From a virus, in IMG/VR virus record IMGVR_UViG_3300042385_000192, positions 1-30,062 of that record: 30,062 bases of DNA, one strand, 5' to 3'. The notes beneath the pieces were generated by a model. It saw nothing but the letters and a program-made list of their open reading frames with translations. It was not told the origin of the DNA and did not search any database. Both the position numbers and the translations under genes were made by a program. Shown here piece after piece: positions 1 to 7,888 of this stretch (its first letter is position 1; each line of letters opens with the position of its first letter).

Positions 1-189
1 CTTCTGTAACTGCTGACAACTGCGTGTCACGTTCTGCTAGTTGATTCTTGATAGATGTCAACTGCTCATCCATTGCTGCGATAACCGCTGCGATGTCTGC
101 ACTCATTTCTTCTTCTGCTACTTCCGCCTCTTTCATTTCAGTAATGAAGCCGCCAACAGTAACTACAACACTACCGTTGTCAAGCGTAT
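1..189. repeat. Left copy of the near-identical terminal overlap (contig is circular)
   Basis: Bases 1-189 match 29874-30062 with four mismatches (position 128, and 170-172). This is the usual sign of a circular or circularly permuted phage genome assembled past its own end. It lies inside the scaffold-like gene, whose frame stays open across the join. The four differences are synonymous: a Glu codon GAG/GAA and a Ser codon AGT/TCA. They therefore look like real population variation and not sequencing error. The unique genome length would be about 29,873 bp. Confidence 0.93.
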
Positions 190-400
190 GCTCTCCATCT
201 GGTGCAGGTTGTGGGTTACCTTCAGCATCGATAACGTAAAGTTCTGCTCCTACTTCAAACGAGTCACTAGGTGTTGCTACCAAAGTACCATCTGTAAGAG
301 TTCCCTCCATCGACATCTTAACTTCAACTACTTCAGAAAGCGAAATGCCTTTGATGTTGTGCTTCTTCAAGATAGCACTCAATGTTTCTATTACTTTCAT
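1..400 (-). CDS. Capsid scaffold-like protein, N-terminal part (continues at the right end)
   Basis: This is the first 133 codons of a 194-residue protein; the rest is read from 29873 down to 29689 once the circle is closed. The ATG is at 400-398. Residues 1-88 form a small mixed or beta-rich region ending in GGFITE. From about residue 89 the protein is rich in Glu, Ala and Gln and looks coiled-coil. It lies directly upstream of the major capsid gene and downstream of the head protease, where a scaffold or capsid-assembly factor is expected. No catalytic motif is visible. Role is inferred from position, length and coiled-coil content, so another head-assembly role is possible. A terminator and a promoter-like sequence lie just upstream of the start. 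Confidence 0.7.
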   Translation of the reverse strand, partial: MKVIETLSAILKKHNIKGISLSEVVEVKMSMEGTLTDGTLVATPSDSFEVGAELYVIDAEGNPQPAPDGEHTLDNGSVVVTVGGFITEMKEAEVAEEEMSADIAAVIAAMDEQLTSIKNQLAERDTQLSAVTE

Positions 401-422
401 TTTGTATATTGATTTACACTGG

Positions 423-453
423 ATAATATATCGAGCGAAAACCATTAGACAAA
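423..453 (-). promoter_or_regulatory. Candidate promoter for the scaffold and capsid genes
   Basis: On the minus strand TTTG (453-450) is followed after exactly 19 bases by TATATTAT (430-423). The Bacteroidota pattern is TTTG-N19-21-TAnnTTTG, so the upstream box and spacing are exact but the last two bases of the -7 box differ. It sits between the terminator at 467-502 and the scaffold start at 400, where an independent promoter would be needed. Confidence 0.45.
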
Positions 454-466
454 TAGTTGTTAACAG

Positions 467-502
467 TAAAAGAAAAGCCCGTCACTCATTAGCAACGGGC
501 TT
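467..502 (-). terminator. Intrinsic terminator after the head protease gene
   Basis: An 8-bp stem is formed by 475-482 and 495-502 (AAGCCCGT/ACGGGCTT) with a 12-base loop. On the minus strand it is followed by TTTTCTTTT. It lies 53 bases past the protease stop codon and before the scaffold gene. It should separate the tail and protease transcript from the capsid transcript. The plus-strand side lacks a U-tract. Confidence 0.75.
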
Positions 503-554
503 CCCTAACCTTAACAAAAACACATTAACACAATGAACACAAAACACAATAATC

Positions 555-1139
555 TTATAGCGAAGATAGGTAGTTATCTATTTCGTTCGCCCAATTTTCT
601 CTTATTTCTCCTCGTGACATTTCAACACCCACTTCATTAAAGAATCCTTCAATCGAGAATCCTTTAATCTTACCCTCTTTCACCTGCTGCCACACTTCTT
701 CATTGTCAACTTTTACGCCAACGAACCACGTACCAACGGGTAGTTCAAAACCAAGTGCTACCGACTTGTCACTCTCACCTTCCTTCAACCAAGATTCAAC
801 AACTGTCAATCCAGTAACGGCAAAAGTATGTTCTACCGTGTGGTTGTGTTGCAGATTCTTTAGCAAGAAATTGTGCGCTACCTTCTCAATTAATTTAGAA
901 GTGAACTGTGCGTAGTATGGCGTTCCGTCACCGTCTTCTCTGTAGATCAATTTATCGGGAATCAATGCCGCACCGTACACCATCTTGCGCTCCTCTTGAA
1001 TATCAGATAGCTTTACTTTCTTCTCTTTGGATAGCGCGATAAAGTCTACTTCGATAGCAGGAAATTCAACTAGTGAAATTGCTTGGACACCCAAGAATCC
1101 TTCCTCGTCGATGTCGTATTGTCTTACTTCTTTTTTCAT
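555..1139 (-). CDS. Head maturation protease, XkdF/S78-like
   Basis: This 194-residue protein resembles the XkdF-type phage serine protease family that processes the prohead. The family signature runs from about residue 57 (AALIPDKLIYR) through the histidine cluster at 98-104 (HNHTVEH) and VESW at 114-117, to the serine motif GFSIEG at 160-165. Ser162 is the likely nucleophile and one of His98, His100 or His104 the likely base. The start is one base past the stop of the tape-measure gene, so the two are probably translationally coupled. The scaffold and capsid genes follow after a terminator. In many phages protease, scaffold and capsid are adjacent as here, but having the tape measure immediately upstream is unusual. 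Family assignment is from recognised motifs, not a search. Confidence 0.8.
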   Translation of the reverse strand: MKKEVRQYDIDEEGFLGVQAISLVEFPAIEVDFIALSKEKKVKLSDIQEERKMVYGAALIPDKLIYREDGDGTPYYAQFTSKLIEKVAHNFLLKNLQHNHTVEHTFAVTGLTVVESWLKEGESDKSVALGFELPVGTWFVGVKVDNEEVWQQVKEGKIKGFSIEGFFNEVGVEMSRGEIRENWANEIDNYLSSL

Positions 1140-1140
1140 A

Positions 1141-3009
1141 TTATAATACTGTTTGGTCTTTAACTTTTTGATTCGCTTCCATTGCAGATGACACGTTGCT
1201 ACTTAGCACGTATGCTTGTACTGCGCCCGTCTGCGCTGGTCTATTATTTAGGAATGATGTGTTGAGTGGATTGAAAGCAGGAGTTACGCTTGTCATTGAA
1301 CCGCCACCACCACCACTACCAAGTGAACCGCCACCGCCCGTACCACCACCGCCACCCGAACCACCTCCGTTGAATTGCGTCTTTGCAATCTTCGCCACGT
1401 TAGCAAGTCCACCTGCCACCGCAATACCTGCTGCTATTTGTGCGCGAACTATTGACGATGGGTCACCTGGTATTATTTGAGACGCATAAGCTTTTGTGGC
1501 TGATAAATATGTAGACATAACGGCTTGGGCAAGTGACACCGCTTTATTAACTGCAAATGCTTTCTTTGCTGACTTCTCTGAGCCGTTATTAAACACATCG
1601 GTAAGAGCAGTTATAATATTGAGCGAATCTTGAATTGCTTGAACCTTGAAGTCTTGAATTCCTTTAATCCTTGCCGCTTCTTTGTCTGCCGCTTCTTTAT
1701 CCTTATCCTCTTTCTCCTTTCTATATTTTTCTTCTATGTCAGCAATATCTTTTTTCTGCTGCTCTGCAAGTGCTTTTTCTATTTCAGCATTTCCATTCGC
1801 TAGTTCAAAACGTGCATCGTAGTCAGCTACCAGTGCATCGATTTCCATTTCTTTAGCATCAGTAACCAAAGACTGTTGAGCTTTATAATAGCCTTCTTGT
1901 ATTTTTAGTCTTGCCTCATTAGCTGCCACCTCAGCCGCTGCATCTTCGTTTTGCCATTCAAGTATCTGTGCGCTGATTTCTTCTTGTGCTTTAAGAAGCG
2001 CATCTGCTGCTGCCTTATCATCTGCTGCTGTTTTATCTCTTTTGGCTTTTGATTTGGCTGCATCTTCTTTATTATACTTGTCGGTGATTTGTCCTTTCTT
2101 GACAAAATACGCATCGTTTGCAGCTTCTAACGCTCGTTCGTTATCTCCTGCCATAGTCAACTGTTTGGCAAACCATTCGTCCAAACTTTGTAACTCAATT
2201 TCTCTCGCGCTTAACTTCGATTGATAAACAGTCTTTTCGTTTTCAAGAATCATTCGATTGAGATTCATCATCTCATTGACTGCTTGAATCTCATAATCTA
2301 CTCTCTGTTGAGAATACTTTTTTCTTAACTCATCAAGTTCTTTCTCTTGCTCCTCACTCAAGCCGTATGCTTGTCTTTCCATCCACATCAAGTTGTCAAT
2401 CTTATCCTTTGTGTCCTTGATGTCTTCCTTCATACTCTTGCGCTTCAAGTCGGATAACGCCTTTTCGTTACCTGCCGCCTCAGCCATTCTCAGCCTTTCA
2501 AGATTATGCCTTTGCTCGTTTGATGCGTCAATAGATTTGTTGGCTGCATCAACATCGTTGCGTTGGTCGTCAAGTAAAGCTTTAACCGCCATACCTATGG
2601 CAGCAATAGCAGCAACAAGTAAGAATATTGGATTGGTCAGCAATGCCGTACCAAGCGCTTTCAATGCACCGCCAAAATCTTTTATTCCGCTAATCGCGCC
2701 TTTGAAACTTACGTTACCCACCTGCCCTGCAAGTCCTTTTACAGAACTTGTGACACCTTCAAAGTCAAGATTGAAAAGCCTATCCTTTAATAGGTTGGCA
2801 TTATTGCTAAGACGCTCGAATGCAGAGCCTGCGTTGGCGTTCATAGCTTCCGAAGCATCGTTTATCTGGTCTTTAACTTGACCAGCTTGTAGTGCTAACT
2901 CTTGGAACTTTGCCGTGTTCGGGTCAAGCGTTGCAAGTTCTTGTTTTAACGCACGAAGTTGTTTCGTCAAACTTTCTATTGCCACACCTGCTGCTGCTGC
3001 TTCTGCCAT
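1141..3009 (-). CDS. Tail tape measure protein (short)
   Basis: This is a 622-residue, Ala/Lys/Glu-rich protein with long helical and coiled-coil stretches (roughly residues 1-75 and 165-450). A hydrophobic segment lies near residues 120-145 (ILLTNPIFLLVAAIAAIG-like), as is common in tape measures, which fix tail length and enter the host envelope. Near residues 545-570 there is a glycine-rich linker before a short C-terminal tail. At the usual ~1.5 angstrom per residue it predicts a tail of about 90 nm; that figure is inference. It starts inside the stop of the small membrane-protein gene (TAATG overlap). The frameshifting chaperone normally found just upstream is instead about 7.5 kb away, with fibre and tip genes between. 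Confidence 0.75.
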   Translation of the reverse strand: MAEAAAAGVAIESLTKQLRALKQELATLDPNTAKFQELALQAGQVKDQINDASEAMNANAGSAFERLSNNANLLKDRLFNLDFEGVTSSVKGLAGQVGNVSFKGAISGIKDFGGALKALGTALLTNPIFLLVAAIAAIGMAVKALLDDQRNDVDAANKSIDASNEQRHNLERLRMAEAAGNEKALSDLKRKSMKEDIKDTKDKIDNLMWMERQAYGLSEEQEKELDELRKKYSQQRVDYEIQAVNEMMNLNRMILENEKTVYQSKLSAREIELQSLDEWFAKQLTMAGDNERALEAANDAYFVKKGQITDKYNKEDAAKSKAKRDKTAADDKAAADALLKAQEEISAQILEWQNEDAAAEVAANEARLKIQEGYYKAQQSLVTDAKEMEIDALVADYDARFELANGNAEIEKALAEQQKKDIADIEEKYRKEKEDKDKEAADKEAARIKGIQDFKVQAIQDSLNIITALTDVFNNGSEKSAKKAFAVNKAVSLAQAVMSTYLSATKAYASQIIPGDPSSIVRAQIAAGIAVAGGLANVAKIAKTQFNGGGSGGGGGTGGGGSLGSGGGGGSMTSVTPAFNPLNTSFLNNRPAQTGAVQAYVLSSNVSSAMEANQKVKDQTVL

Positions 3010-3215
3010 TATATTACTGCTTTAATGATAATATAAACAATCACTAGAATTGGACAAAGTTGTAGTGTCCACTTAAGCGCATTGAACTTCGCTTTACTTT
3101 TTAGATGGTGCTTTCCTTCCGCTACTTTCGAGCAGTCAGTTTCTCCGCTTATGTTCTGCTTATGCATCTCAAACATAATGTTCAAGTTATCGTGCAGTTG
3201 GTCTATTCTTATCAT
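3009..3215 (-). CDS. Small single-pass membrane protein
   Basis: This is a 68-residue protein with a charged, helical N-terminal part and one C-terminal hydrophobic segment of about 20 residues (LQLCPILVIVYIIIKAVI). It should sit tail-anchored in the host inner membrane. Its start overlaps the stop of the upstream tail gene (ATGA), and its stop overlaps the tape-measure start, so it is part of the structural operon. I do not recognise a family. The topology would suit a minor lysis or injection accessory, but nothing in the sequence proves that. Confidence 0.65.
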   Translation of the reverse strand: MIRIDQLHDNLNIMFEMHKQNISGETDCSKVAEGKHHLKSKAKFNALKWTLQLCPILVIVYIIIKAVI

Positions 3216-6058
3216 TTGATTTGTGTGTATTTAAGTATTGCACTTATCTCAACAGTGTATGGATAACTAAGCAAAAGACCTCCAGTCATTCCGATTTGAA
3301 GTCTATGTTCTGCCGTGTTTGTTGATACATCAACTGAACCTGCAAGTGTATTCAAGCTTCCGATTTGCGTGATGGTAGTAATAGCACTAACCGCTGCCGT
3401 TGTATTTTTGTAGATGTGAAAAGAGAACACTGCGCTATGTTTGGTTGATGCGTTCTGCGACATTACAACCGACAGTTCACAAAGCCACATAGTGCCGTTG
3501 TCAAGATTCAATCTATCAACACCGTTCAACTTTATTTCAACCTTGTCACCCGTAGCAGCATACGTTCCTGCCCCACTAAATGACAATAGACCGCCTTGTG
3601 ATTTTCCGAGTGATGGGTTGACTCCAAAATGAACACCTCTATATTTTGCGTCCACACCTTGACCGACCACTAGTGAACCACTAGCAGCCGACACAACACG
3701 GTTGAAGTCACCCAATACCTGCGAGTCATTCACGCCAATCTCTACTACGTTCCCGTTACCTCTTACTGTCGGTTGGCTGACCGCTTCAAACGATCTGTTA
3801 CTTACCTGCGAAGGTCTGTCTCCACCACCAAAAGCGTAGCACTTGTCCACGTTTGCATTCCAAGTGTAACCATACAACTCGCAGCAAGATTGCGAACCAT
3901 CTAAGCCCGTATCAACACCATCAGTAAATAGTATTTGTCCATCTTCTGCGGAAGCATTGGGTGTGAATCCACAAGCCTCTGGTATGTCGATTATCTTAAT
4001 CAACTTGCACTTGCTGCTCACTCGCTGCCCAACGACATAATCACTAATCTCTAGCACTCTCCAATAGCTATCCTTAACAAATATCACATCGTTAAATTGG
4101 ATTGATTTATAGTCATTCAAATCAAGCGTGAAGTATGCCTCCATAATTCTTGACTGCTCGTCATAAATCTCGTTATAGTACCTGCGCCAAAAACGATTGA
4201 ATAGATTGTTTACGGGAAACGCCGTGTACGCTTGTAGGTAAGTTTCGGGAGCAAAATTCAAATCGTTATTGCTCACTTCTGGAATCAATCCTTCTGAATG
4301 ACTGAATGAATAGACTTGCGTCAACACTCCTTCATCTGCTACCTCGTCGTAAACTGCCACGTACGGGTCAGTGTCTGTAAAATATAAACACCTTGCACCC
4401 ACGTTCACGAATGCGCCTTGACTGTCCACAAACTTTGGAATGGGTAACGCAGTATTAGCAACCTCATTGAGTGGTGTGCTTGACAACCCCAACTCCATTA
4501 CTTCCTCTCCCGTTGCGAAGTCGTTGTTTGTTTGGTATAATTCATAATCGCCAAACACCCTCTTACCAATCGTCACAAATAGCTGAGATAAGTATTCATT
4601 ACCTGCCTTATATGTCCATCTAAATTTCTTTTTTTGCTCGTCAACTGGAGCGTACAAAACCACATCCTTTTCGTAGTCTAGTTTCTTTGTCCAATCAGCA
4701 GAACCGCCCGACTGCAAGTAGTCATCCATTGTCTCAATGATAACGTGAGTTGGATTGTTCTCGTCGGGAATGATAACAAGATTGTGCATCTTAACCATAT
4801 CGCGCACAAGTTCCGCTTGTCCATAATCAGGAGCGTTCAACGCACCGTCAAATGTGCCGCCTTGAAGAATTACCGCACTTGATGTCGCAAGTAGTTTGAA
4901 GCCCGTACCTAAGTCTACTATATGGTCATTGAACGTGTACCAATCGTCTGTCGCTTGGTCGTAGTACGTGTAGTCTTGCAGGGTAAATACCATTTCTATC
5001 TGCTGACCAAAACTCAAAAGAAGTGTTGGCGTAAAATAGTTTTCTGTCGGATACCAATATTCGGGAGCAGACGCAGTCCACAATATTTCGTTTGTTGACG
5101 CATCTCGAATTGATACAGAAAACGAATTGTTCCCAAATTGAAAAGTTGTCCAGTCGTTGAGATGAGTCTTTACTGTAACACCAAATTGATATGACGCAGA
5201 GAATGGAGCAGTAAAAACAAAAGCCGCACTCACGTTGCCGCCATTGTCAGCATACTCAACAGTTGGTAGTGCGTTCAGTTCAAACGTGCCACTAGCTAGG
5301 TTCGTCGCGTCATCTGCTGCCAAGAGAAAATATGCACTCTCATTTGTCTCAACCGTCTTGATGTCCTTACCCGTTACAAATGGCATATAATAGCCTTTAA
5401 TTAACCCAGTCAGCGAAGACGATTCGTAAGTGAATCCTGCATCACTGAATACTTCGTCAAACAACCACTTAATTTTTACAAATGGTGTAAGGTCACCAAC
5501 ATACAATGGGTTTGTAGTAGATGCTATTGGTCTGCCACCCAACGCCCAATCCGATTCAAGTTCGCTCCACTTTTGACCACGATCTGTAAGACCATAAAGT
5601 AGAACAGAACTCACAAATGGCTCAGGAACGTTCTCATATATCATTGAGTGATTTAACTCACTAATCTGAGTAAGTTCAGAAATCTTTTTACCACCAATAG
5701 CAGAAATCAAGTTTGGAACCGTTGAAAAAAAAACGATATCAGCCTCGTGCCATCTCTCCCCTTTGCTATAAACTTTCTTGACTTGGATATGACCTTGCGC
5801 GATAGGTATAGTATCAACACTCACAACCGCCTTCACTCTCGTCTTGAAATTGAAGCCTACCTCGTTTGGATTCCAGATGCTAGAAAAAAACTCACTATTA
5901 CGTGCAGTCATCGGAATGCGAAAGTCACGCGAGTATCCGCCCCTGGTAGTGAAGTCCGATATACTGCTAAACTGCTTATTGAGATAGATACTTTCCGCTT
6001 CATTCAAATCTAGAATGAATGGATTGTTTGAACTATCGTAGAGTGTTAAGTGAATCAT
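3212..6058 (-). CDS. Large tail tip / baseplate hub-like protein with beta-rich C-terminus
   Basis: This is a 948-residue protein. The N-terminal part begins with a short beta element (LTLYDSSNNPFILDL) and reads like the tail-tip proteins encoded next to tape measures in Bacteroidota siphoviruses. From about residue 760 there are short repeated G-x-x-N-x-V elements (around VRGNGNVVEIGVNDSQVLG), suggestive of a trimeric beta-helix or adhesin head. The last ~140 residues look like a beta-sandwich that could bind receptor or glycan. Its start overlaps the upstream tail gene by ATGA. Tail tip function is inferred from size, order and beta content; no enzymatic motif is visible. A T9 run at codons ~115-117 was considered for frameshifting and rejected. 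Confidence 0.6.
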   Translation of the reverse strand: MIHLTLYDSSNNPFILDLNEAESIYLNKQFSSISDFTTRGGYSRDFRIPMTARNSEFFSSIWNPNEVGFNFKTRVKAVVSVDTIPIAQGHIQVKKVYSKGERWHEADIVFFSTVPNLISAIGGKKISELTQISELNHSMIYENVPEPFVSSVLLYGLTDRGQKWSELESDWALGGRPIASTTNPLYVGDLTPFVKIKWLFDEVFSDAGFTYESSSLTGLIKGYYMPFVTGKDIKTVETNESAYFLLAADDATNLASGTFELNALPTVEYADNGGNVSAAFVFTAPFSASYQFGVTVKTHLNDWTTFQFGNNSFSVSIRDASTNEILWTASAPEYWYPTENYFTPTLLLSFGQQIEMVFTLQDYTYYDQATDDWYTFNDHIVDLGTGFKLLATSSAVILQGGTFDGALNAPDYGQAELVRDMVKMHNLVIIPDENNPTHVIIETMDDYLQSGGSADWTKKLDYEKDVVLYAPVDEQKKKFRWTYKAGNEYLSQLFVTIGKRVFGDYELYQTNNDFATGEEVMELGLSSTPLNEVANTALPIPKFVDSQGAFVNVGARCLYFTDTDPYVAVYDEVADEGVLTQVYSFSHSEGLIPEVSNNDLNFAPETYLQAYTAFPVNNLFNRFWRRYYNEIYDEQSRIMEAYFTLDLNDYKSIQFNDVIFVKDSYWRVLEISDYVVGQRVSSKCKLIKIIDIPEACGFTPNASAEDGQILFTDGVDTGLDGSQSCCELYGYTWNANVDKCYAFGGGDRPSQVSNRSFEAVSQPTVRGNGNVVEIGVNDSQVLGDFNRVVSAASGSLVVGQGVDAKYRGVHFGVNPSLGKSQGGLLSFSGAGTYAATGDKVEIKLNGVDRLNLDNGTMWLCELSVVMSQNASTKHSAVFSFHIYKNTTAAVSAITTITQIGSLNTLAGSVDVSTNTAEHRLQIGMTGGLLLSYPYTVEISAILKYTQIK

Positions 6059-7350
6059 AGGTCTTCGTTTGAATATCTAACTTTAATTGTCAGTTGGTAA
6101 AGTTTACCATCGCGTGTCCTACGCGAAGTAAAGTTATTTTCCTCAATCACTACGGGAAGAATTGTTGCATCATCATTGATGATATAAACACTTTTGCTTC
6201 TTATCATATTTTTGAGCAGGGCAAATTCATTCTCACGGATATAGTCACTTGCCATTGTGATGTAGGTCCGTGTTTCAATATCGCCCTCCATCAACCCTCT
6301 GTCGGCAGTATCGTAACCAAAACCACTACTAGCAGTTGAGTAGTTACCTACCACACGCTGCACTCTTTTTCTTTCAACCTCGATAGACTGCTCATTCTTT
6401 TTATCAAAGTTGAAGTAGTCGAACCCACCGCTTACCGGTGACCACCACGCGAGTCTCACATTGTCATAAATACACGGTTCATCGTATGGGTAAAAAATGT
6501 ATTCCGCACTCAGCTGAGTTGTGCCAGTGTCATTTGTGACCATCAACGAATAATATTTGAAGTTTGGATAGTCAGCAGGATTCAATAGCGTTGTAGTCGT
6601 CTCTAGTGTTTTCGGATATGCAGGAATCTTTACGAGTCCATTGTTACCTACTACAACTGTCTCGAAGATGTTACCACCACCACTCGGAACAAGCTTCATT
6701 CTGATTGCCGTCTCTGTTGATATGCCGCTATCCTTGTCACTCAATGTATCTGAATAGTCAGTGATGTAGTATAGGTAACCGCTATCCAAATTATTTGAAC
6801 GGATAGGAATGAACACGCGAGATGATGAAGCAGTCAAGCCAACTGGATAGACACGAGGCAAGTGGGTAGATGATGTCCTATCACCCATCAATAACTTTGT
6901 TGATCCATCAAGACCATATCTGTTGTCAGGGTTAGGTCGATACCCATCCATATGAGAATACGAACAAGGTAGCAGGTAGTGATACTCAGTTGTAGTTGTT
7001 GCATTGATAGTAAACACACCACCCACGATGTAACCCTCTTGAACAGTTATCTTATAAAGGTAGTACGGATAGGTATTTTCTTGGAAGTCAACACTCACAT
7101 CTGCCGTATCCAAATCAAGCTTTGCTTCCATTCTATGCTTAAGAATGGGTGACAAGTCTAGGACACCCTGCGGTGTTGCTTCGGGTGTTGGCTGAACGTA
7201 GATAGTCGATATCAAATTGGTAGTACCCTCGTATATCTTAAAGACGAATTTGAAGCCATCGTTTGCGACATTGGTAGATGTCACGCGATAGATTAATTTC
7301 TGACCAACCTTAGTCGCTGAGTAAGGTTTTTCTTGAATAGTTATAGCCAT
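6055..7350 (-). CDS. Tail protein, distal-tail-like, function not recognised
   Basis: This is a 431-residue protein predicted to be mainly beta-strand with no signal peptide or membrane segment. It starts with AITIQEKPYS and contains several Tyr/Ser/Thr-rich strands. It overlaps the upstream gp10-like gene by 10 bases and the downstream tip gene by ATGA, so it is tightly coupled to tail genes on both sides. The position between the tail-completion gene and the large tip protein would suit a distal-tail adaptor or minor tail protein. I cannot name a family with confidence; the structural role is from context. Confidence 0.55.
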   Translation of the reverse strand: MAITIQEKPYSATKVGQKLIYRVTSTNVANDGFKFVFKIYEGTTNLISTIYVQPTPEATPQGVLDLSPILKHRMEAKLDLDTADVSVDFQENTYPYYLYKITVQEGYIVGGVFTINATTTTEYHYLLPCSYSHMDGYRPNPDNRYGLDGSTKLLMGDRTSSTHLPRVYPVGLTASSSRVFIPIRSNNLDSGYLYYITDYSDTLSDKDSGISTETAIRMKLVPSGGGNIFETVVVGNNGLVKIPAYPKTLETTTTLLNPADYPNFKYYSLMVTNDTGTTQLSAEYIFYPYDEPCIYDNVRLAWWSPVSGGFDYFNFDKKNEQSIEVERKRVQRVVGNYSTASSGFGYDTADRGLMEGDIETRTYITMASDYIRENEFALLKNMIRSKSVYIINDDATILPVVIEENNFTSRRTRDGKLYQLTIKVRYSNEDL

Positions 7351-7880
7351 CCCTCGTTTATTTTTTTGACCACGTATTTTTGAATTGTATTCGCTATGTC
7401 TTTACCTCTAATCTGAAGTTCTGTTTCAATTGCTTCCTCCCAATAGTGAACCCCCTTGAAACCATCCTTTGCAATCTTGCGCCCTATGATGAAGGCTAAT
7501 CCTTTGCGCCAATTGTCAACATTGGCTACCTTAATAAATTTACCGTTGGCATCTCTTGGTTTAATTCCTTTCGCCTTTATCCAATCAATTAAAGAATCAG
7601 ATGGTGGTGGTTTTCTATTTGGTCTTCTGCCTTGTTCAATCACATCTGCGTACTGTTGCGCTCCCTTCGAATAAAACTTCATTTCGGGAACACCACCGCG
7701 ATTGATTATCCGATAACGAAGTGAGTCACGAAGTTTGCCCGTTGTGTTCGTTGCACTATTGTAGTTACCCGTGACACCTTGACGCTTTCTTTTTTTCATC
7801 AAGTTATCCTTTGCACGTTGCACAATGGATGCGGCAATATCATTCAACAAAGCTTCTATTTCATCGTCAATGTCTAGCAT
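7341..7880 (-). CDS. Tail completion / head-tail joining protein, HK97 gp10-like
   Basis: This is a 179-residue basic protein. The central part (about residues 75-115: YADVIEQGRRPNRKPP, then SLIDWIKAKGIKP) and the later FIIGRKIAKDGFKG are typical of the HK97 gp10-like family, which finishes the head-tail interface before the tail tube attaches. It lies between the fibre gene (8 bases upstream) and the tail gene, which it overlaps. In most siphoviruses this gene sits between the capsid and tail-tube genes, so its location here is another sign of a rearranged structural module. Confidence 0.7.
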   Translation of the reverse strand: MLDIDDEIEALLNDIAASIVQRAKDNLMKKRKRQGVTGNYNSATNTTGKLRDSLRYRIINRGGVPEMKFYSKGAQQYADVIEQGRRPNRKPPPSDSLIDWIKAKGIKPRDANGKFIKVANVDNWRKGLAFIIGRKIAKDGFKGVHYWEEAIETELQIRGKDIANTIQKYVVKKINEGWL

Positions 7881-7888
7881 AGTATCTA

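Noticed and set aside
2393-2881. Long plus-strand open frame of 162 codons opposite the tape measure
   Set aside because: It is low-complexity (Ser/Ala/Leu) antisense of helical Ala/Lys coding, with no leader and no operon partner.
5724-5732. A second T9 run (minus strand) in the large tail tip gene, same GTT TTT TTT context as the chaperone
   Set aside because: The -1 frame closes after about a dozen codons and no domain follows, so it is probably just a Val-Phe-Phe encoding. It is useful as a contrast with the real frameshift site.
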